A DNA stretch of 64,000 nucleotides, from NCBI RefSeq assembly GCF_009908165.1, contig NZ_JAAAUC010000005.1:124001-188000 (forward strand), in the 5' to 3' direction. Both the position numbers and the translations under genes were made by a program. Under the pieces are notes generated by a model, which saw only the letters and a list, made by a program, of their open reading frames with translations, was not told the DNA's origin and made no database searches. Position 1 is the stretch's first letter, and each line of letters begins with the position of its first letter. This DNA is from Frigidibacter albus (GTDB lineage Bacteria > Pseudomonadota > Alphaproteobacteria > Rhodobacterales > Rhodobacteraceae). Positions 54,028-62,581 of the stretch are shown piece after piece.

Positions 54028-54657
54028 CTACAGGCGGAGCCGCGTTGCCAGCGCGTCCCAGCCCGCCAGCGCCTGCTGGTGCAGCGCGAAATCCAAGGCC
54101 CGCTCCTCGCGCAGCCGCGCTTCCAGCTCGGGTGACAGGGCAAGTTCGGCATAGGGCGAAACGTTCACCGCGTCTGGCTCCGCCTCTGTCCCCAGCTTGC
54201 GCCGCAGATAGGCGGCGGCCTCGTCGAACCGCTCATAGGGGAACAGTGCCGTTGCGCCGCAGCTGCCGTCCTTGCGTGACAGGAAGTCGGACTGGGTGCC
54301 AAGCCGCGACGGCGGCGGCGGTGCGTCCGACAGATAGCCCTCGATGAAGTCATCAAAGCTCATGCCGCGGGTGCTGTTCTGCGGGACCTTCATCCCCGGG
54401 CGGGCGCGGTAGCGGAACCAGCTGCCCAGCCAGTCCAGCGGCTCGCGCACCAGTGCTACCAACTCCGGCTCGGCAAGGCACAGCGCCCGCACCCGCGGCT
54501 CCATCCGCGACTCGTAGCTTTGCATCGTCGTGTGCCGCCGCGACGGCGCGCCGGTCAGCCGCAGGTCGCAGCTGGCGGCCAGCGCATATTCCAGCGCGGT
54601 AGAGCCGGTCTTGGGCGTGGCGAACAGCACGAGCGACTGCGCATAGGAGATCAGCAT
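54028..54657 (-). CDS. Sulfotransferase-family protein
   Basis: A 209-residue protein with the two PAPS-binding signatures of sulfotransferases: the 5'-phosphosulfate loop TPKTGST (14-20) after a hydrophobic strand, and the 3'-phosphate motif LVREPLDWLGSWFRYR. The rest is variable, and the substrate (glycan, lipid or other) is unknown. I chose the ATG at 54657; an upstream ATG at 54735 would nearly abut the divergent helicase gene. It is convergent with the AAA+ ATPase across 12 bp. Confidence 0.75.
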   Translation of the reverse strand: MLISYAQSLVLFATPKTGSTALEYALAASCDLRLTGAPSRRHTTMQSYESRMEPRVRALCLAEPELVALVREPLDWLGSWFRYRARPGMKVPQNSTRGMSFDDFIEGYLSDAPPPPSRLGTQSDFLSRKDGSCGATALFPYERFDEAAAYLRRKLGTEAEPDAVNVSPYAELALSPELEARLREERALDFALHQQALAGWDALATRLRL

Positions 54658-54758
54658 CAGGGGTCCGGGGTCGCTTAGGGTTGCCCCGGGATACGGGGAT
54701 GGGCTTTCGGTGGCAAGACCCCTGCCAAGTTGCATCGCCGCACCCTATCTTCTGCCCC

Positions 54759-57161
54759 ATGAACAGCCTGCCGCCCCCCATCACCGACTGGTTCAACGCC
54801 CGGGGCTGGTCCCTGCACCCGCATCAAACGGAGATGCTGGCCCGCGCCGGGGAGCCTGCGCTGCTGCTGGTCGCGCCCACGGGCGGCGGCAAGACGCTGG
54901 CGGGCTTCCTGCCGACGCTGGCCGAACTGGCCGATGCGCCGCGCCCGGGGCTGCACACGCTCTATATCTCGCCGCTAAAGGCGCTGGCCGCCGACATCCG
55001 CCGCAACCTCACCGCGCCGATTGCGGAAATGGGGCTGCCGATCCGGGTCGAGGACCGCACCGGCGACACCACCGCCACGCAGCGCAAGCGCCAGCGCGCC
55101 GATCCGCCACAGATCCTGCTGACCACGCCTGAAAGCCTTGCCCTGCTGCTAAGCTATGAGGATGCCCCGCGGATCTTCGACGGGCTGCAACGGGTGATCG
55201 TGGACGAGATCCATGCGCTGGCCGAAAGCAAGCGCGGCGATCAGCTGATGCTGGGCCTAGGCCGGCTGGCCACGCTTGCGCCCGGCCTGCGCCGGGTGGG
55301 GCTGTCGGCGACGGTCGAGGACCCGCCGGCGCTGGCGCGGTTCATGGCCCATGCGCCCCAGCCCTGCGCGGTGCTGCACGCCGACCCCGGGCCGGACCCC
55401 GACATCACCATGATGCAGACCACCGCGCCGCCGCCCTGGTCCGGGGGCGGCGGGCGCTATGCGATCCCGGACATCCTGGACCGCGTCCGCGCCCACCAGA
55501 CCACGCTGATCTTCCACAACACCCGCGCGCAGGCCGAGATCTTCTTTCATGACCTCTGGGTGCAGAACACCGATGACCTGCCCATCGGCATCCACCACGG
55601 CAGCCTTGCCCGCGAACAGCGCGAGCGGGTAGAGGCGGCGATGGTGGCGGGGCAGTTGCGCGCCATCGTCTGCACCGGCAGCCTCGATCTGGGCATCGAC
55701 TGGGGCAATGTCGATCTGGTGATCCAGGTCGGCGCGCCCAAGAACGTCAAGCGGCTGGTGCAGCGGATCGGCCGGGCCAACCACCGCTACAACGCGCCAT
55801 CGAAGGCGATGCTGGTGCCCGCCAACCGCTTCGAGGTGGTGGAATGCATCGCCGCGCTGCAGGCGGTGCAGGCGCATGACCTCGACGGCGATCCGCGCGG
55901 GCCGGGGCCTTTGGATGTGCTGTGCCAGCATATCCTTGCCACCGCCTGCGCCGGGCCGTTCGACGCCGGGGCTTTTTATGCCGAGATCACGGCGGCCGGC
56001 CCCTATGCCGCCCTGCCCCGCGCCGATTTCGACGCCTGCCTCGAATTCTGCGCCACGGGCGGTTATGCGCTGCGCGCCTATGACCGCTGGCGGCGGCTGA
56101 TGCAGCGCGGCGATGGCCTCTGGCAGTTGCGCGACCCGCGCACGGCGCGGATGATCCGCATGAACCTTGGCACCATCGTCGATACCGAAAAGCTGAAGGT
56201 GCGGATGAAGGGCCGCGGCGGAACGCCGCTTGGAGAGGTTGAGGAGAGCTTTGCCGCCTCGCTGTCCCAGGGCGATACCTTCCTGATGGGCGGGCAGGTG
56301 GTCCGCTTCGATGGGCTGCGCGAGTTGACGGTCGAGGTGACCCGCGATCCGGGGCGCGAGCCGAAGCTGGCGGTGTTCGACGGCACCAAGTTCGCCACCT
56401 CCACCCAACTGTCGGACCGGATTCTGGCGATCCTGAACAGCGGTGACTGGTCCGCCCTGCCGCCCGCCACCCAGGGCTGGCTGGCCTTGCAGGCCGAGGT
56501 GTCGGTGATGCCGCAGCGCAATCGGCTGCTGGTCGAGAGCTTTCCTTACGAGGGGCGCGAGCATCTGTGCATCTGGGGCTTTGCCGGGCGCAACGCGCAG
56601 CAGACGCTGGGGCTGCTGGCAACCAAGCGGATGGAGGAGCAGGGGCTGCATCCGCTTGGCTTTGTCGCCACCGATTATGCCACGCTGATCTGGGGGCTGG
56701 ACGCGGTGCTGGACGCCGCGCCGTTGCTGGATGCGGCGGGCCTGCGCGAGGGGCTGGAGGGCTGGCTGGCGGGCAACGCGGTGATGAAGCGCAGCTTCCG
56801 CACCACCGCGCAGATCGCCGGGCTGATCGAGCGCAACCTGCCCGGCCAGCGCAAGTCCGGGCGGCAGGCGACGTTTTCCACCGACATCCTCTATGACACG
56901 CTGCGCCGCCATGATCCCGGCCACCTGATGCTGCGGATCACCGCAGAAGAGGCGATGCGCGGGCTGGTGGATTTTGGGCGGATCGAGGAGATGCTGGCCC
57001 GGATCGGCGGGCGCATCGACACAAGGCGGCTGGAGCGGATCCCGCCACTGGCCGCGCCGCTGTTCCTGGAGATGGGCCGTGTGCCGGTGCAGGGCGCGGG
57101 CCGCGAACGGCTGCTCGCCGAGGCGGCAGAGCGGTTGATGGCGGCGGCGGGGCTGGTATGA
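54759..57161 (+). CDS. Ligase-associated DNA damage response DEXH-box helicase (Lhr-type)
   Basis: An 800-residue superfamily 2 helicase of the Lhr subgroup linked to ATP-dependent DNA ligase clusters. Walker A is APTGGGKT (~37-44), the DEIH box VDEIHALAESKRGDQL (~148), motif III GLSATVEDP, and the second RecA domain has TLIFHNTRAQAEIFF, HHGSLAREQRERVE, CTGSLDLGIDWGNVDLVIQ and QRIGRANHR. The long C-terminal part (from ~420) is the Lhr core. It is followed by pdeM, another member of this repair set. The exonuclease and ligase usually found with them are not in the window. Confidence 0.92.
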   Translation: MNSLPPPITDWFNARGWSLHPHQTEMLARAGEPALLLVAPTGGGKTLAGFLPTLAELADAPRPGLHTLYISPLKALAADIRRNLTAPIAEMGLPIRVEDRTGDTTATQRKRQRADPPQILLTTPESLALLLSYEDAPRIFDGLQRVIVDEIHALAESKRGDQLMLGLGRLATLAPGLRRVGLSATVEDPPALARFMAHAPQPCAVLHADPGPDPDITMMQTTAPPPWSGGGGRYAIPDILDRVRAHQTTLIFHNTRAQAEIFFHDLWVQNTDDLPIGIHHGSLAREQRERVEAAMVAGQLRAIVCTGSLDLGIDWGNVDLVIQVGAPKNVKRLVQRIGRANHRYNAPSKAMLVPANRFEVVECIAALQAVQAHDLDGDPRGPGPLDVLCQHILATACAGPFDAGAFYAEITAAGPYAALPRADFDACLEFCATGGYALRAYDRWRRLMQRGDGLWQLRDPRTARMIRMNLGTIVDTEKLKVRMKGRGGTPLGEVEESFAASLSQGDTFLMGGQVVRFDGLRELTVEVTRDPGREPKLAVFDGTKFATSTQLSDRILAILNSGDWSALPPATQGWLALQAEVSVMPQRNRLLVESFPYEGREHLCIWGFAGRNAQQTLGLLATKRMEEQGLHPLGFVATDYATLIWGLDAVLDAAPLLDAAGLREGLEGWLAGNAVMKRSFRTTAQIAGLIERNLPGQRKSGRQATFSTDILYDTLRRHDPGHLMLRITAEEAMRGLVDFGRIEEMLARIGGRIDTRRLERIPPLAAPLFLEMGRVPVQGAGRERLLAEAAERLMAAAGLV

Positions 57162-57173
57162 CGGGGAGAAGAA

Positions 57174-57220
57174 GCGGGGGCCAGCCCCCGCACCCCCGGG
57201 ATATTTGAGCCAGCAAGAAG
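57174..57220. repeat. Intergenic hairpin plus CCCCCGGGATATTTGAG motif before pdeM
   Basis: GCGGGGG-CCAG-CCCCCGC forms a 7-bp stem, followed at once by ACCCCCGGGATATTTGAGCC and GCAAGAAG before the pdeM ATG. Similar 'CCCCCGGGATATTT' strings occur between genes in many Rhodobacterales genomes, from memory, so this is probably a copy of a common intergenic element that also supplies the pdeM ribosome-binding site (AAGAAG). Confidence 0.5.
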
Positions 57221-57934
57221 ATGAAAACAGGATTCGAGTTCGGGCTGGCGGGGGCGCGGCTGATGGCGCGGGCGGCGGGGACGCTCTGGTGGGCGGAGCC
57301 CGGGCTGCTCTGCGTGTCGGACCTGCATCTGGGCAAGTCGGAGCGGATCGCCCGGCGCGGGGGGACGCTATTGCCGCCCTATGAGACCGTAGACACTCTG
57401 GCGCGGCTGGATGCCGAGATCGCGGCGCTGGACCCAGCAGTGGTGATCTGCCTCGGCGACAGTTTCGACGACCTGCTGTCGACGGAATTGCCGGAGGCGG
57501 AGGCGCTGTGGCTGGCGCGGCTGATGGCGGGGCGACGCTGGATCTGGATCGCGGGCAACCATGATCCGGGGCCGGTGGGGCTTGGCGGGGCGCATCTGGC
57601 GGAATGCCACGAAGGCCCGCTGACCTTCCGCCACATCGCCGTGCCGGGCGCGGGTGCGGGCGAGGTGTCGGGGCACTACCACCCCAAGGCGCGGATCACC
57701 GCGCAGGGGCAGTTGCTGTCGCGGCCCTGCTTCCTGATCGACAGGGCGCGCGCGATCCTGCCCGCCTTCGGCACCTATACCGGCGGGCTTGCCACCACCG
57801 ACCCGGCGCTGGGGGCGCTGATGGGGCCGGAGGCAGTGGCGGTGCTGACCGGGCGGCGGGCGATCTGCCTGCCGATGCCGCGCGCCGCTAGCCCGGCCAG
57901 CGCTCCGAGACGGCGGCCTGGAAGCCGCGGCTGA
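57221..57934 (+). CDS. pdeM: Ligase-associated metallophosphoesterase PdeM
   Basis: A 237-residue calcineurin-like phosphoesterase. The metal motifs are in order: SDLHLGKSE, CLGDSFDD, IAGNHDPG and SGHYHPKA. PdeM proteins accompany the Lhr-type helicase, a DNA ligase and an exonuclease in a bacterial repair cluster. The last ~25 residues are basic and Pro/Arg-rich and overlap the convergent LytTR gene by 47 bp, so this tail may be an extension by loss of an earlier stop. Confidence 0.88.
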   Translation: MKTGFEFGLAGARLMARAAGTLWWAEPGLLCVSDLHLGKSERIARRGGTLLPPYETVDTLARLDAEIAALDPAVVICLGDSFDDLLSTELPEAEALWLARLMAGRRWIWIAGNHDPGPVGLGGAHLAECHEGPLTFRHIAVPGAGAGEVSGHYHPKARITAQGQLLSRPCFLIDRARAILPAFGTYTGGLATTDPALGALMGPEAVAVLTGRRAICLPMPRAASPASAPRRRPGSRG

Positions 57935-58664
57935 CCGGCACTTCCGAGCCGTCCTTCATCACCAGCAGCGTGCGCCCGCCCCGCCGTACCGGCTCGGCCA
58001 CCTCGGCCGCGGCGACCCAGTGTGAGCGATGGACCTGCAGCCCTTCCACCGGATCGGTCTCGGCCATTGCATCGGCAAAGCGCATCAGCAGCGTGTCGGT
58101 GCCCTGCGAGGTGTGGATGACCACGTAGTGATCGCGCACCGACAGCCGCACCAGCGGCGCCTGCTGCTGGTCCGGCAGGCGGGCGATCAGTTTTGGCAGC
58201 GCCTCTTCAGGGGCGGGCGGCGGCGTCTCGGCCGGCGGGTCCGCCATCACATTGCGGACGGCCCCGACGCCGACCGAGCCGACGAACACGAAGAGGGCGA
58301 ACTCCCAGACATTCGGCACCGGGCTGGCAGAGCCGCCCAGCCAATGGGTGATCAGCGTCAGCGGCGGGGTGAACAGCACCACGTTGATCGCCGCGATCAC
58401 GAAGGACGCCGGCCAGATGCTACGCGAGCATATCCGCTCCTCGATCAGCACCCGCACTGCCGAGCCGATCAGCAAGCCAAGGCCAATCAGCGTCGGCCAA
58501 TAGATCGCGCGCAGGGCGAGCGGGAACACTTCATAGCTGCCAAACGGTCCGGCAAGCGTCGTCAGAATCGACAGCACGATCCATGTCACGATCGCGGCGG
58601 GGGCCGAGACCACACGCTTCCAGCTTTCGAGCAAGCGCTTCCAGTCTTTGAACAAGGAGGTCAT
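57888..58664 (-). CDS. Membrane-bound LytTR-domain transcriptional regulator
   Basis: A 258-residue protein with about four membrane helices in residues 25-145 (AAIVTWIVLSILTTLAG, TLIGLGLLIGSAVRVL, FVIAAINVVLFTPPLTL, WEFALFVFVGSVGVGAV), a Pro-rich linker and a C-terminal LytTR DNA-binding domain (~165-258: LVRLSVRDHYVVIHTSQGTDTLLMRFADA, GLQVHRSHWVAA, DGSEVPVSR). This layout suggests a one-component sensor that reads the membrane. The ATG at 58664 is chosen over a TTG at 58679. Targets are unknown. Confidence 0.85.
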   Translation of the reverse strand: MTSLFKDWKRLLESWKRVVSAPAAIVTWIVLSILTTLAGPFGSYEVFPLALRAIYWPTLIGLGLLIGSAVRVLIEERICSRSIWPASFVIAAINVVLFTPPLTLITHWLGGSASPVPNVWEFALFVFVGSVGVGAVRNVMADPPAETPPPAPEEALPKLIARLPDQQQAPLVRLSVRDHYVVIHTSQGTDTLLMRFADAMAETDPVEGLQVHRSHWVAAAEVAEPVRRGGRTLLVMKDGSEVPVSRGFQAAVSERWPG

Positions 58665-58791
58665 CAACCCCGGCACCAATCCAAACTTCAGGCCCGATCA
58701 CCTAATTGCAGCGCCCATGGCGGGCAATGGCGCCGGTTCCGGTTTCGAAGTAGCCTTCTCCAAGCGTTGCGCCAAAGACATAGGAATCGCG

Positions 58792-59220
58792 ATGGATGAG
58801 GGACCAGAGGCGCGGGTGCGCGCCAGCTTTGCCAGGCAGAGCCTGATGCAGACCTTCGGCGCCAGCCTTGAAGAGCTGGCACCGGGCCTTTGCACAATCG
58901 CCGCGCCGATCGGTCCGAACGTGCGCCAGCAGCATGATGTCGGCCATGCCGGGCTGACCTTCGCGCTTGGCGACACCGCGGCGGGCTATGCCGCGCTGAC
59001 CCTGATGCCCGAGGGCGCCGAGGTGATGACGGTGGAGATGAAGATCAACCTGATGGCCCCCGCCGCCGGGGCGCGGCTGATCGCCACCGGGCGGGTGGTG
59101 AGGGCGGGGCGGCGGCTGACCGTGGTCACGGCTGAGGTGGAAGCAGAGACCGAGGCAGGCACCCGCCGCACCATCGCGCTGTTGCAGGGCACGATGATCG
59201 CGGTGGGCCCGGCGGGCTGA
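58792..59220 (+). CDS. PaaI-family hotdog thioesterase
   Basis: A 142-residue single hotdog-fold thioesterase that would hydrolyse acyl- or aryl-CoA. DVGHAGLTFALGDTAAGYAAL is the catalytic helix region of the family (normally G-G-x4-L-A-D) and VEMKINLMAPA the following strand. AGGA lies six bases before the ATG at 58792. A longer frame from 58648 would overlap the divergent regulator gene and is not used; the shorter form has the normal family length. Substrate unknown. Confidence 0.85.
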   Translation: MDEGPEARVRASFARQSLMQTFGASLEELAPGLCTIAAPIGPNVRQQHDVGHAGLTFALGDTAAGYAALTLMPEGAEVMTVEMKINLMAPAAGARLIATGRVVRAGRRLTVVTAEVEAETEAGTRRTIALLQGTMIAVGPAG

Positions 59221-59233
59221 GGGGCGCCCAGAC

Positions 59234-59255
59234 CGTCAGCCTCTTTGGGCTGACG
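59234..59255. terminator. Hairpin between PaaI and folD genes
   Basis: CGTCAGCC (59234-59241) and GGCTGACG (59248-59255) pair over 8 bp with loop TCTTTG. It lies between convergent genes. CAGACCGTCAGCC is also repeated at 59261 inside the folD end, a small direct duplication. Confidence 0.5.
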
Positions 59256-59259
59256 AACC

Positions 59260-60150
59260 TCAGACCGTCAGCCCCTCCGGCTCTGGCAGATTGTGCCAGC
59301 GGCAGGTGGCGGTCAGCGTGTTGGCCAGCAGGCAGGCGATGGTCATCGGCCCCACCCCGCCCGGCACCGGGGTGATCGCGCCCGCAACTTCCGAGGCGCT
59401 GGCGAAGTCCACGTCACCGACGAGGCGGGTCTTGCCGTCTCGCCCTACCCGGTTGATGCCCACGTCGATCACCGTGGCGCCCGGTTTCACCATATCGCCG
59501 GTGATCATCTCGGGCCGGCCCACCGCCGCCACCAGAATGTCCGCCCCCCGGCAGACGGCCGCCAGGTCGCGCGTGCGGCTATGCGCGATGGTCACCGTGC
59601 AGTTGTCGGCCAGCAGCAGCTGCGCCATCGGCTTGCCGACGATATTGCTGCGCCCGACCACCACCGCGTTCAGGCCCGAAAGGTCGCCCAGATGGTCCCG
59701 CAGCATCATCAGGCATCCCAACGGCGTGCAGGGCACCATCGCCTTCTGCCCGGTCGCCAGCCGACCCACGTTCGACATGTGGAACCCGTCCACATCCTTC
59801 TGCGGATCGATCGCGTCGAGGATGAAGCTTGCGTCGATATGCGCCGGCAGCGGCAGTTGCACGAGGATGCCGTTGATCTCGTCATCGCCGTTCAGCTGGT
59901 AGATGAGGTTCAAGAGCTCGATCTGCTCCACCCCGGCATCCAGCCGGTGCGTGACAGAGCGCATCCCCGCCTCCTCGGTCTGCACGCCCTTGTTGCGTAC
60001 ATAGACCTGGCTGGCCGGATCCTCGCCCACCAGCACCACGGCCAGCCCCGGCGTGATGCCGTGATCGGCCTTCAGCCGCGCCACGCCGTCCGCCACCTGG
60101 CCGCGAACCTTGGCCGCAAAGGCCTTGCCGTCGATGATCTGTGCCGTCAT
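59260..60150 (-). CDS. folD: Bifunctional methylenetetrahydrofolate dehydrogenase/cyclohydrolase
   Basis: A 296-residue FolD that interconverts 5,10-methylene- and 10-formyl-tetrahydrofolate. The folate site shows [14 protein letters not shown] with the catalytic Lys, and [10 protein letters not shown]. The NADP-binding part has [25 protein letters not shown] and the end signature [19 protein letters not shown]. It overlaps the chorismate mutase gene by 4 bp (ATGA), and fhs lies upstream on the same strand, so three genes of this run work on or near folate and aromatic metabolism. Confidence 0.95.
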   Translation of the reverse strand: MTAQIIDGKAFAAKVRGQVADGVARLKADHGITPGLAVVLVGEDPASQVYVRNKGVQTEEAGMRSVTHRLDAGVEQIELLNLIYQLNGDDEINGILVQLPLPAHIDASFILDAIDPQKDVDGFHMSNVGRLATGQKAMVPCTPLGCLMMLRDHLGDLSGLNAVVVGRSNIVGKPMAQLLLADNCTVTIAHSRTRDLAAVCRGADILVAAVGRPEMITGDMVKPGATVIDVGINRVGRDGKTRLVGDVDFASASEVAGAITPVPGGVGPMTIACLLANTLTATCRWHNLPEPEGLTV

Positions 60151-60455
60151 TCCCCGTCATCCCCTTTACCCAGAACGTCTTCCTCGCGCGCGATGAAGAA
60201 CTCCATCATCTCGCGCCACAATGTTTCGGCCAGTTCGGGCGGCAGCCCTGCCGCAATCGCCCGCGCCCGCACCTTGGTCACCACATCCTCGACCCGCGTC
60301 TCGATCCGCGCCGGCAGCCCCTCGCCGGGTTTCAGCTCGATGGCGCGGTCGATCATCGCCGTGCGCTGCGCAAGAAGATCGACCAGCGCGGCATCCAGCC
60401 GGTCGATCTCAAGGCGCAACTCGGCCATGTTGGTGATCTGCGGAAGCTTGGTCAT
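60147..60455 (-). CDS. Chorismate mutase (AroQ type)
   Basis: A 102-residue all-helical chorismate mutase, converting chorismate into prephenate for phenylalanine and tyrosine synthesis. [30 protein letters not shown] carries the Arg and Asp of helix 1 (described by key residues Arg, Asp), and [31 protein letters not shown] the second half. AGGAGA lies six bases before the chosen ATG. Related short AroQ proteins include isochorismate-pyruvate lyases, which cannot be excluded. It sits between fhs and folD, overlapping folD. Confidence 0.87.
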   Translation of the reverse strand: MTKLPQITNMAELRLEIDRLDAALVDLLAQRTAMIDRAIELKPGEGLPARIETRVEDVVTKVRARAIAAGLPPELAETLWREMMEFFIAREEDVLGKGDDGE

Positions 60456-60505
60456 GCGGGCTCTCCTGCGGTGCAGCGGCAGGCGGGGGCCTGCGGTCCT
60501 GGGGG

Positions 60506-60529
60506 CGTGGCCCCGGGGAAAGGGCCACG
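60506..60529. terminator. Hairpin between fhs and chorismate mutase
   Basis: CGTGGCCC (60506-60513) and GGGCCACG (60522-60529) pair over 8 bp in the 130-bp gap downstream of fhs. It could attenuate transcription from fhs into the chorismate mutase and folD genes. Confidence 0.45.
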
Positions 60530-60585
60530 AAAACCTCTGCAACATCTGGCGCGCCCGCTCAACCCCATCAGAACAGCTTGACCCA

Positions 60586-62259
60586 TCAGAACAACCCGTC
60601 GATCTCGCCCGCGGCATTCAGCCGGATGCTCTCCGCCGCCGGCACCCGCGGCAGGCCCGGCATCGTCATGATCTCGCCGCAGATCGCCACCACGAAGCCC
60701 GCCCCCGCCGCCAGCCGCACCTCGCGCAGCGGCACGGAATGGCCGGAGGGCGCGCCGCGCCGGGTGGGATCGGTGGAAAACGAATACTGCGTCTTGGCGA
60801 TGCAGACCGGCAGATGCCCATGCCCCGCCGCCTCCCAGGCCGCCAGCTGCTCACGGATGCCGGCCTCGGGCACCACCTCGGCAGCGTGATAGATGCGCGT
60901 CGCCACCGTCTCGATCTTGGCCAGCAGCGGCATGTCGTCGGGGTAGAGCGGGGTGAAGGTCGAGGGCGCATCGGCCAGCGCCACCACGGCATGGGCCAGT
61001 TCCTCGGCCCCGGCGCCGCCTTCCGCCCAATGCCGGCACAGCACCGACTGCACGCCCTGCGCGGCACAGAAGGCCTGCACCGCCGCCATTTCTGCTGCCG
61101 TGTCGCCGGTGAAATGGTTGATCGCCACCACCACCGGCACACCGAACCCGCGCGTGTTGGCAATGTGGCGGCCAAGGTTGGCGCAGCCGCGTTCGACCGC
61201 CGCCACATCCTCGGGGCCTAGATCGGCCCGCGCAGTGCCGCCGTTCATCTTCAGCGCCCGCACCGTTGCCACGATCACCGCGGCGGCAGGCGCCAGCCCC
61301 GCCTTGCGGCACTTGATGTCGAAGAACTTCTCGGCGCCAAGATCGGCGCCGAACCCCGCCTCCGTCACCACGTAATCCGCCAGCCGCAGCGCGGTGCGGG
61401 TAGCGATGACGGAATTGCAGCCATGGGCGATATTGGCAAAGGGCCCGCCATGCACGAAGGCCGGCGTATGCTCCAGCGTCTGCACCAGGTTGGGCTGCAT
61501 CGCCTCTTTCAGCAGCACGGTCATCGCGCCCTCGGCCTTCAGGTCGCGGGCATGGACCGGGCTCTGGTCGCGGCGCGCGCCGATGACGATGGCCCCCAGC
61601 CGGTCCTGCAAGTCTGCCAGATCGCGCGCGAGGCACAGGATCGCCATCACTTCGGACGCCACCGTGATGTCGAAACCGGTCTGCCGCGGGAAACCGTTCT
61701 TCACCCCGCCAAGGCCCACCACCATGTCGCGCAGCGCCCGGTCGTTCATGTCCATCACCCGCCGCCAGGTGATGCGGCGCGGGTCGATATCCAGCGCATT
61801 GCCCCAGTAGAGGTGATTGTCGATCAGCGCCGACAGCAGGTTATGCGCGGCGGTGATCGCGTGGAAATCGCCGGTGAAATGCAGGTTCATCTCATCCATC
61901 GGCACGATCTGGGCCATGCCGCCGCCCGCCGCCCCGCCCTTCATGCCGAAGTTCGGGCCCAGGCTCGCCTCGCGGATGCAGATTGCCGTGCGCTTGCCGA
62001 TCCGCGCCAGCGCGTCGCCGAGGCCGACCGTCGTCGTGGTCTTGCCCTCACCCGCCGGGGTGGGGCTGATCGCGGTGACAAGGATCAGCTTGCCTTCCGC
62101 CTGCCCCTCCAGCCCGGCGACGAAGCCCTGCGCCACCTTGGCCTTGTCATGGCCATAGGGGATCAGGGCCTCCACGGGGATGCCCAGCTTCGCCCCGATC
62201 TCGCGGATCGGGCGTTTCACCGCCACGCGGGCGATTTCGATATCGGTTCTTGCAGCCAC
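60586..62259 (-). CDS. fhs: Formate-tetrahydrofolate ligase
   Basis: A 557-residue enzyme that joins formate to tetrahydrofolate using ATP, giving 10-formyl-THF, the substrate that FolD uses next. The P-loop [18 protein letters not shown] (~67-84) and [20 protein letters not shown] are the family signatures. [22 protein letters not shown] and [20 protein letters not shown] are also present. Length is normal. Its pairing with folD suggests an independent route from formate to one-carbon units. Confidence 0.95.
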   Translation of the reverse strand: MAARTDIEIARVAVKRPIREIGAKLGIPVEALIPYGHDKAKVAQGFVAGLEGQAEGKLILVTAISPTPAGEGKTTTTVGLGDALARIGKRTAICIREASLGPNFGMKGGAAGGGMAQIVPMDEMNLHFTGDFHAITAAHNLLSALIDNHLYWGNALDIDPRRITWRRVMDMNDRALRDMVVGLGGVKNGFPRQTGFDITVASEVMAILCLARDLADLQDRLGAIVIGARRDQSPVHARDLKAEGAMTVLLKEAMQPNLVQTLEHTPAFVHGGPFANIAHGCNSVIATRTALRLADYVVTEAGFGADLGAEKFFDIKCRKAGLAPAAAVIVATVRALKMNGGTARADLGPEDVAAVERGCANLGRHIANTRGFGVPVVVAINHFTGDTAAEMAAVQAFCAAQGVQSVLCRHWAEGGAGAEELAHAVVALADAPSTFTPLYPDDMPLLAKIETVATRIYHAAEVVPEAGIREQLAAWEAAGHGHLPVCIAKTQYSFSTDPTRRGAPSGHSVPLREVRLAAGAGFVVAICGEIMTMPGLPRVPAAESIRLNAAGEIDGLF

Positions 62260-62495
62260 GGGTTCCTCCCGGCGTCTGATGCGCCTTCCCTGCCAAGCGC
62301 CTTAGCGCATCGCAAGCCACGGTCGCACAGGTTTGCGACGGATGCGCCCCTGAATTCGCCGCGGGCGCGGATGCCGCAACGCCGATCGGAAACATCGGGC
62401 GTTTTCCGGGGAATGCAGCCATGCGCGGAACTTCGCCGGTGCGGCAGCGTTGAGCCTGCGAAGACGCCGACAAGACCAACCACAGGAGACTTGCC

Positions 62496-62576
62496 ATGCG
62501 CGCCGCAACCATCGCCATCAACCTCGGCTTCGGCCTGGGACTCGCCCTTGCCTCGACCTTCCTGGTCCTGGTCTAA
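62496..62576 (+). CDS. 26-residue membrane miniprotein (candidate)
   Basis: A 27-codon frame (ATG to TAA) preceded by AGGAGA at six bases, one of the best ribosome-binding sites in the window. The product starts MRAATIAINLGFG and is hydrophobic to its last residue (LALASTFLVLV), enough for one membrane helix. It lies divergent from fhs and 5 bp before the stop of the convergent MOSC gene. No function is known. Small hydrophobic proteins of this size are routinely missed by gene finders. Lack of conservation data keeps the confidence moderate. Confidence 0.55.
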   Translation: MRAATIAINLGFGLGLALASTFLVLV

Positions 62577-62581
62577 GCGCT

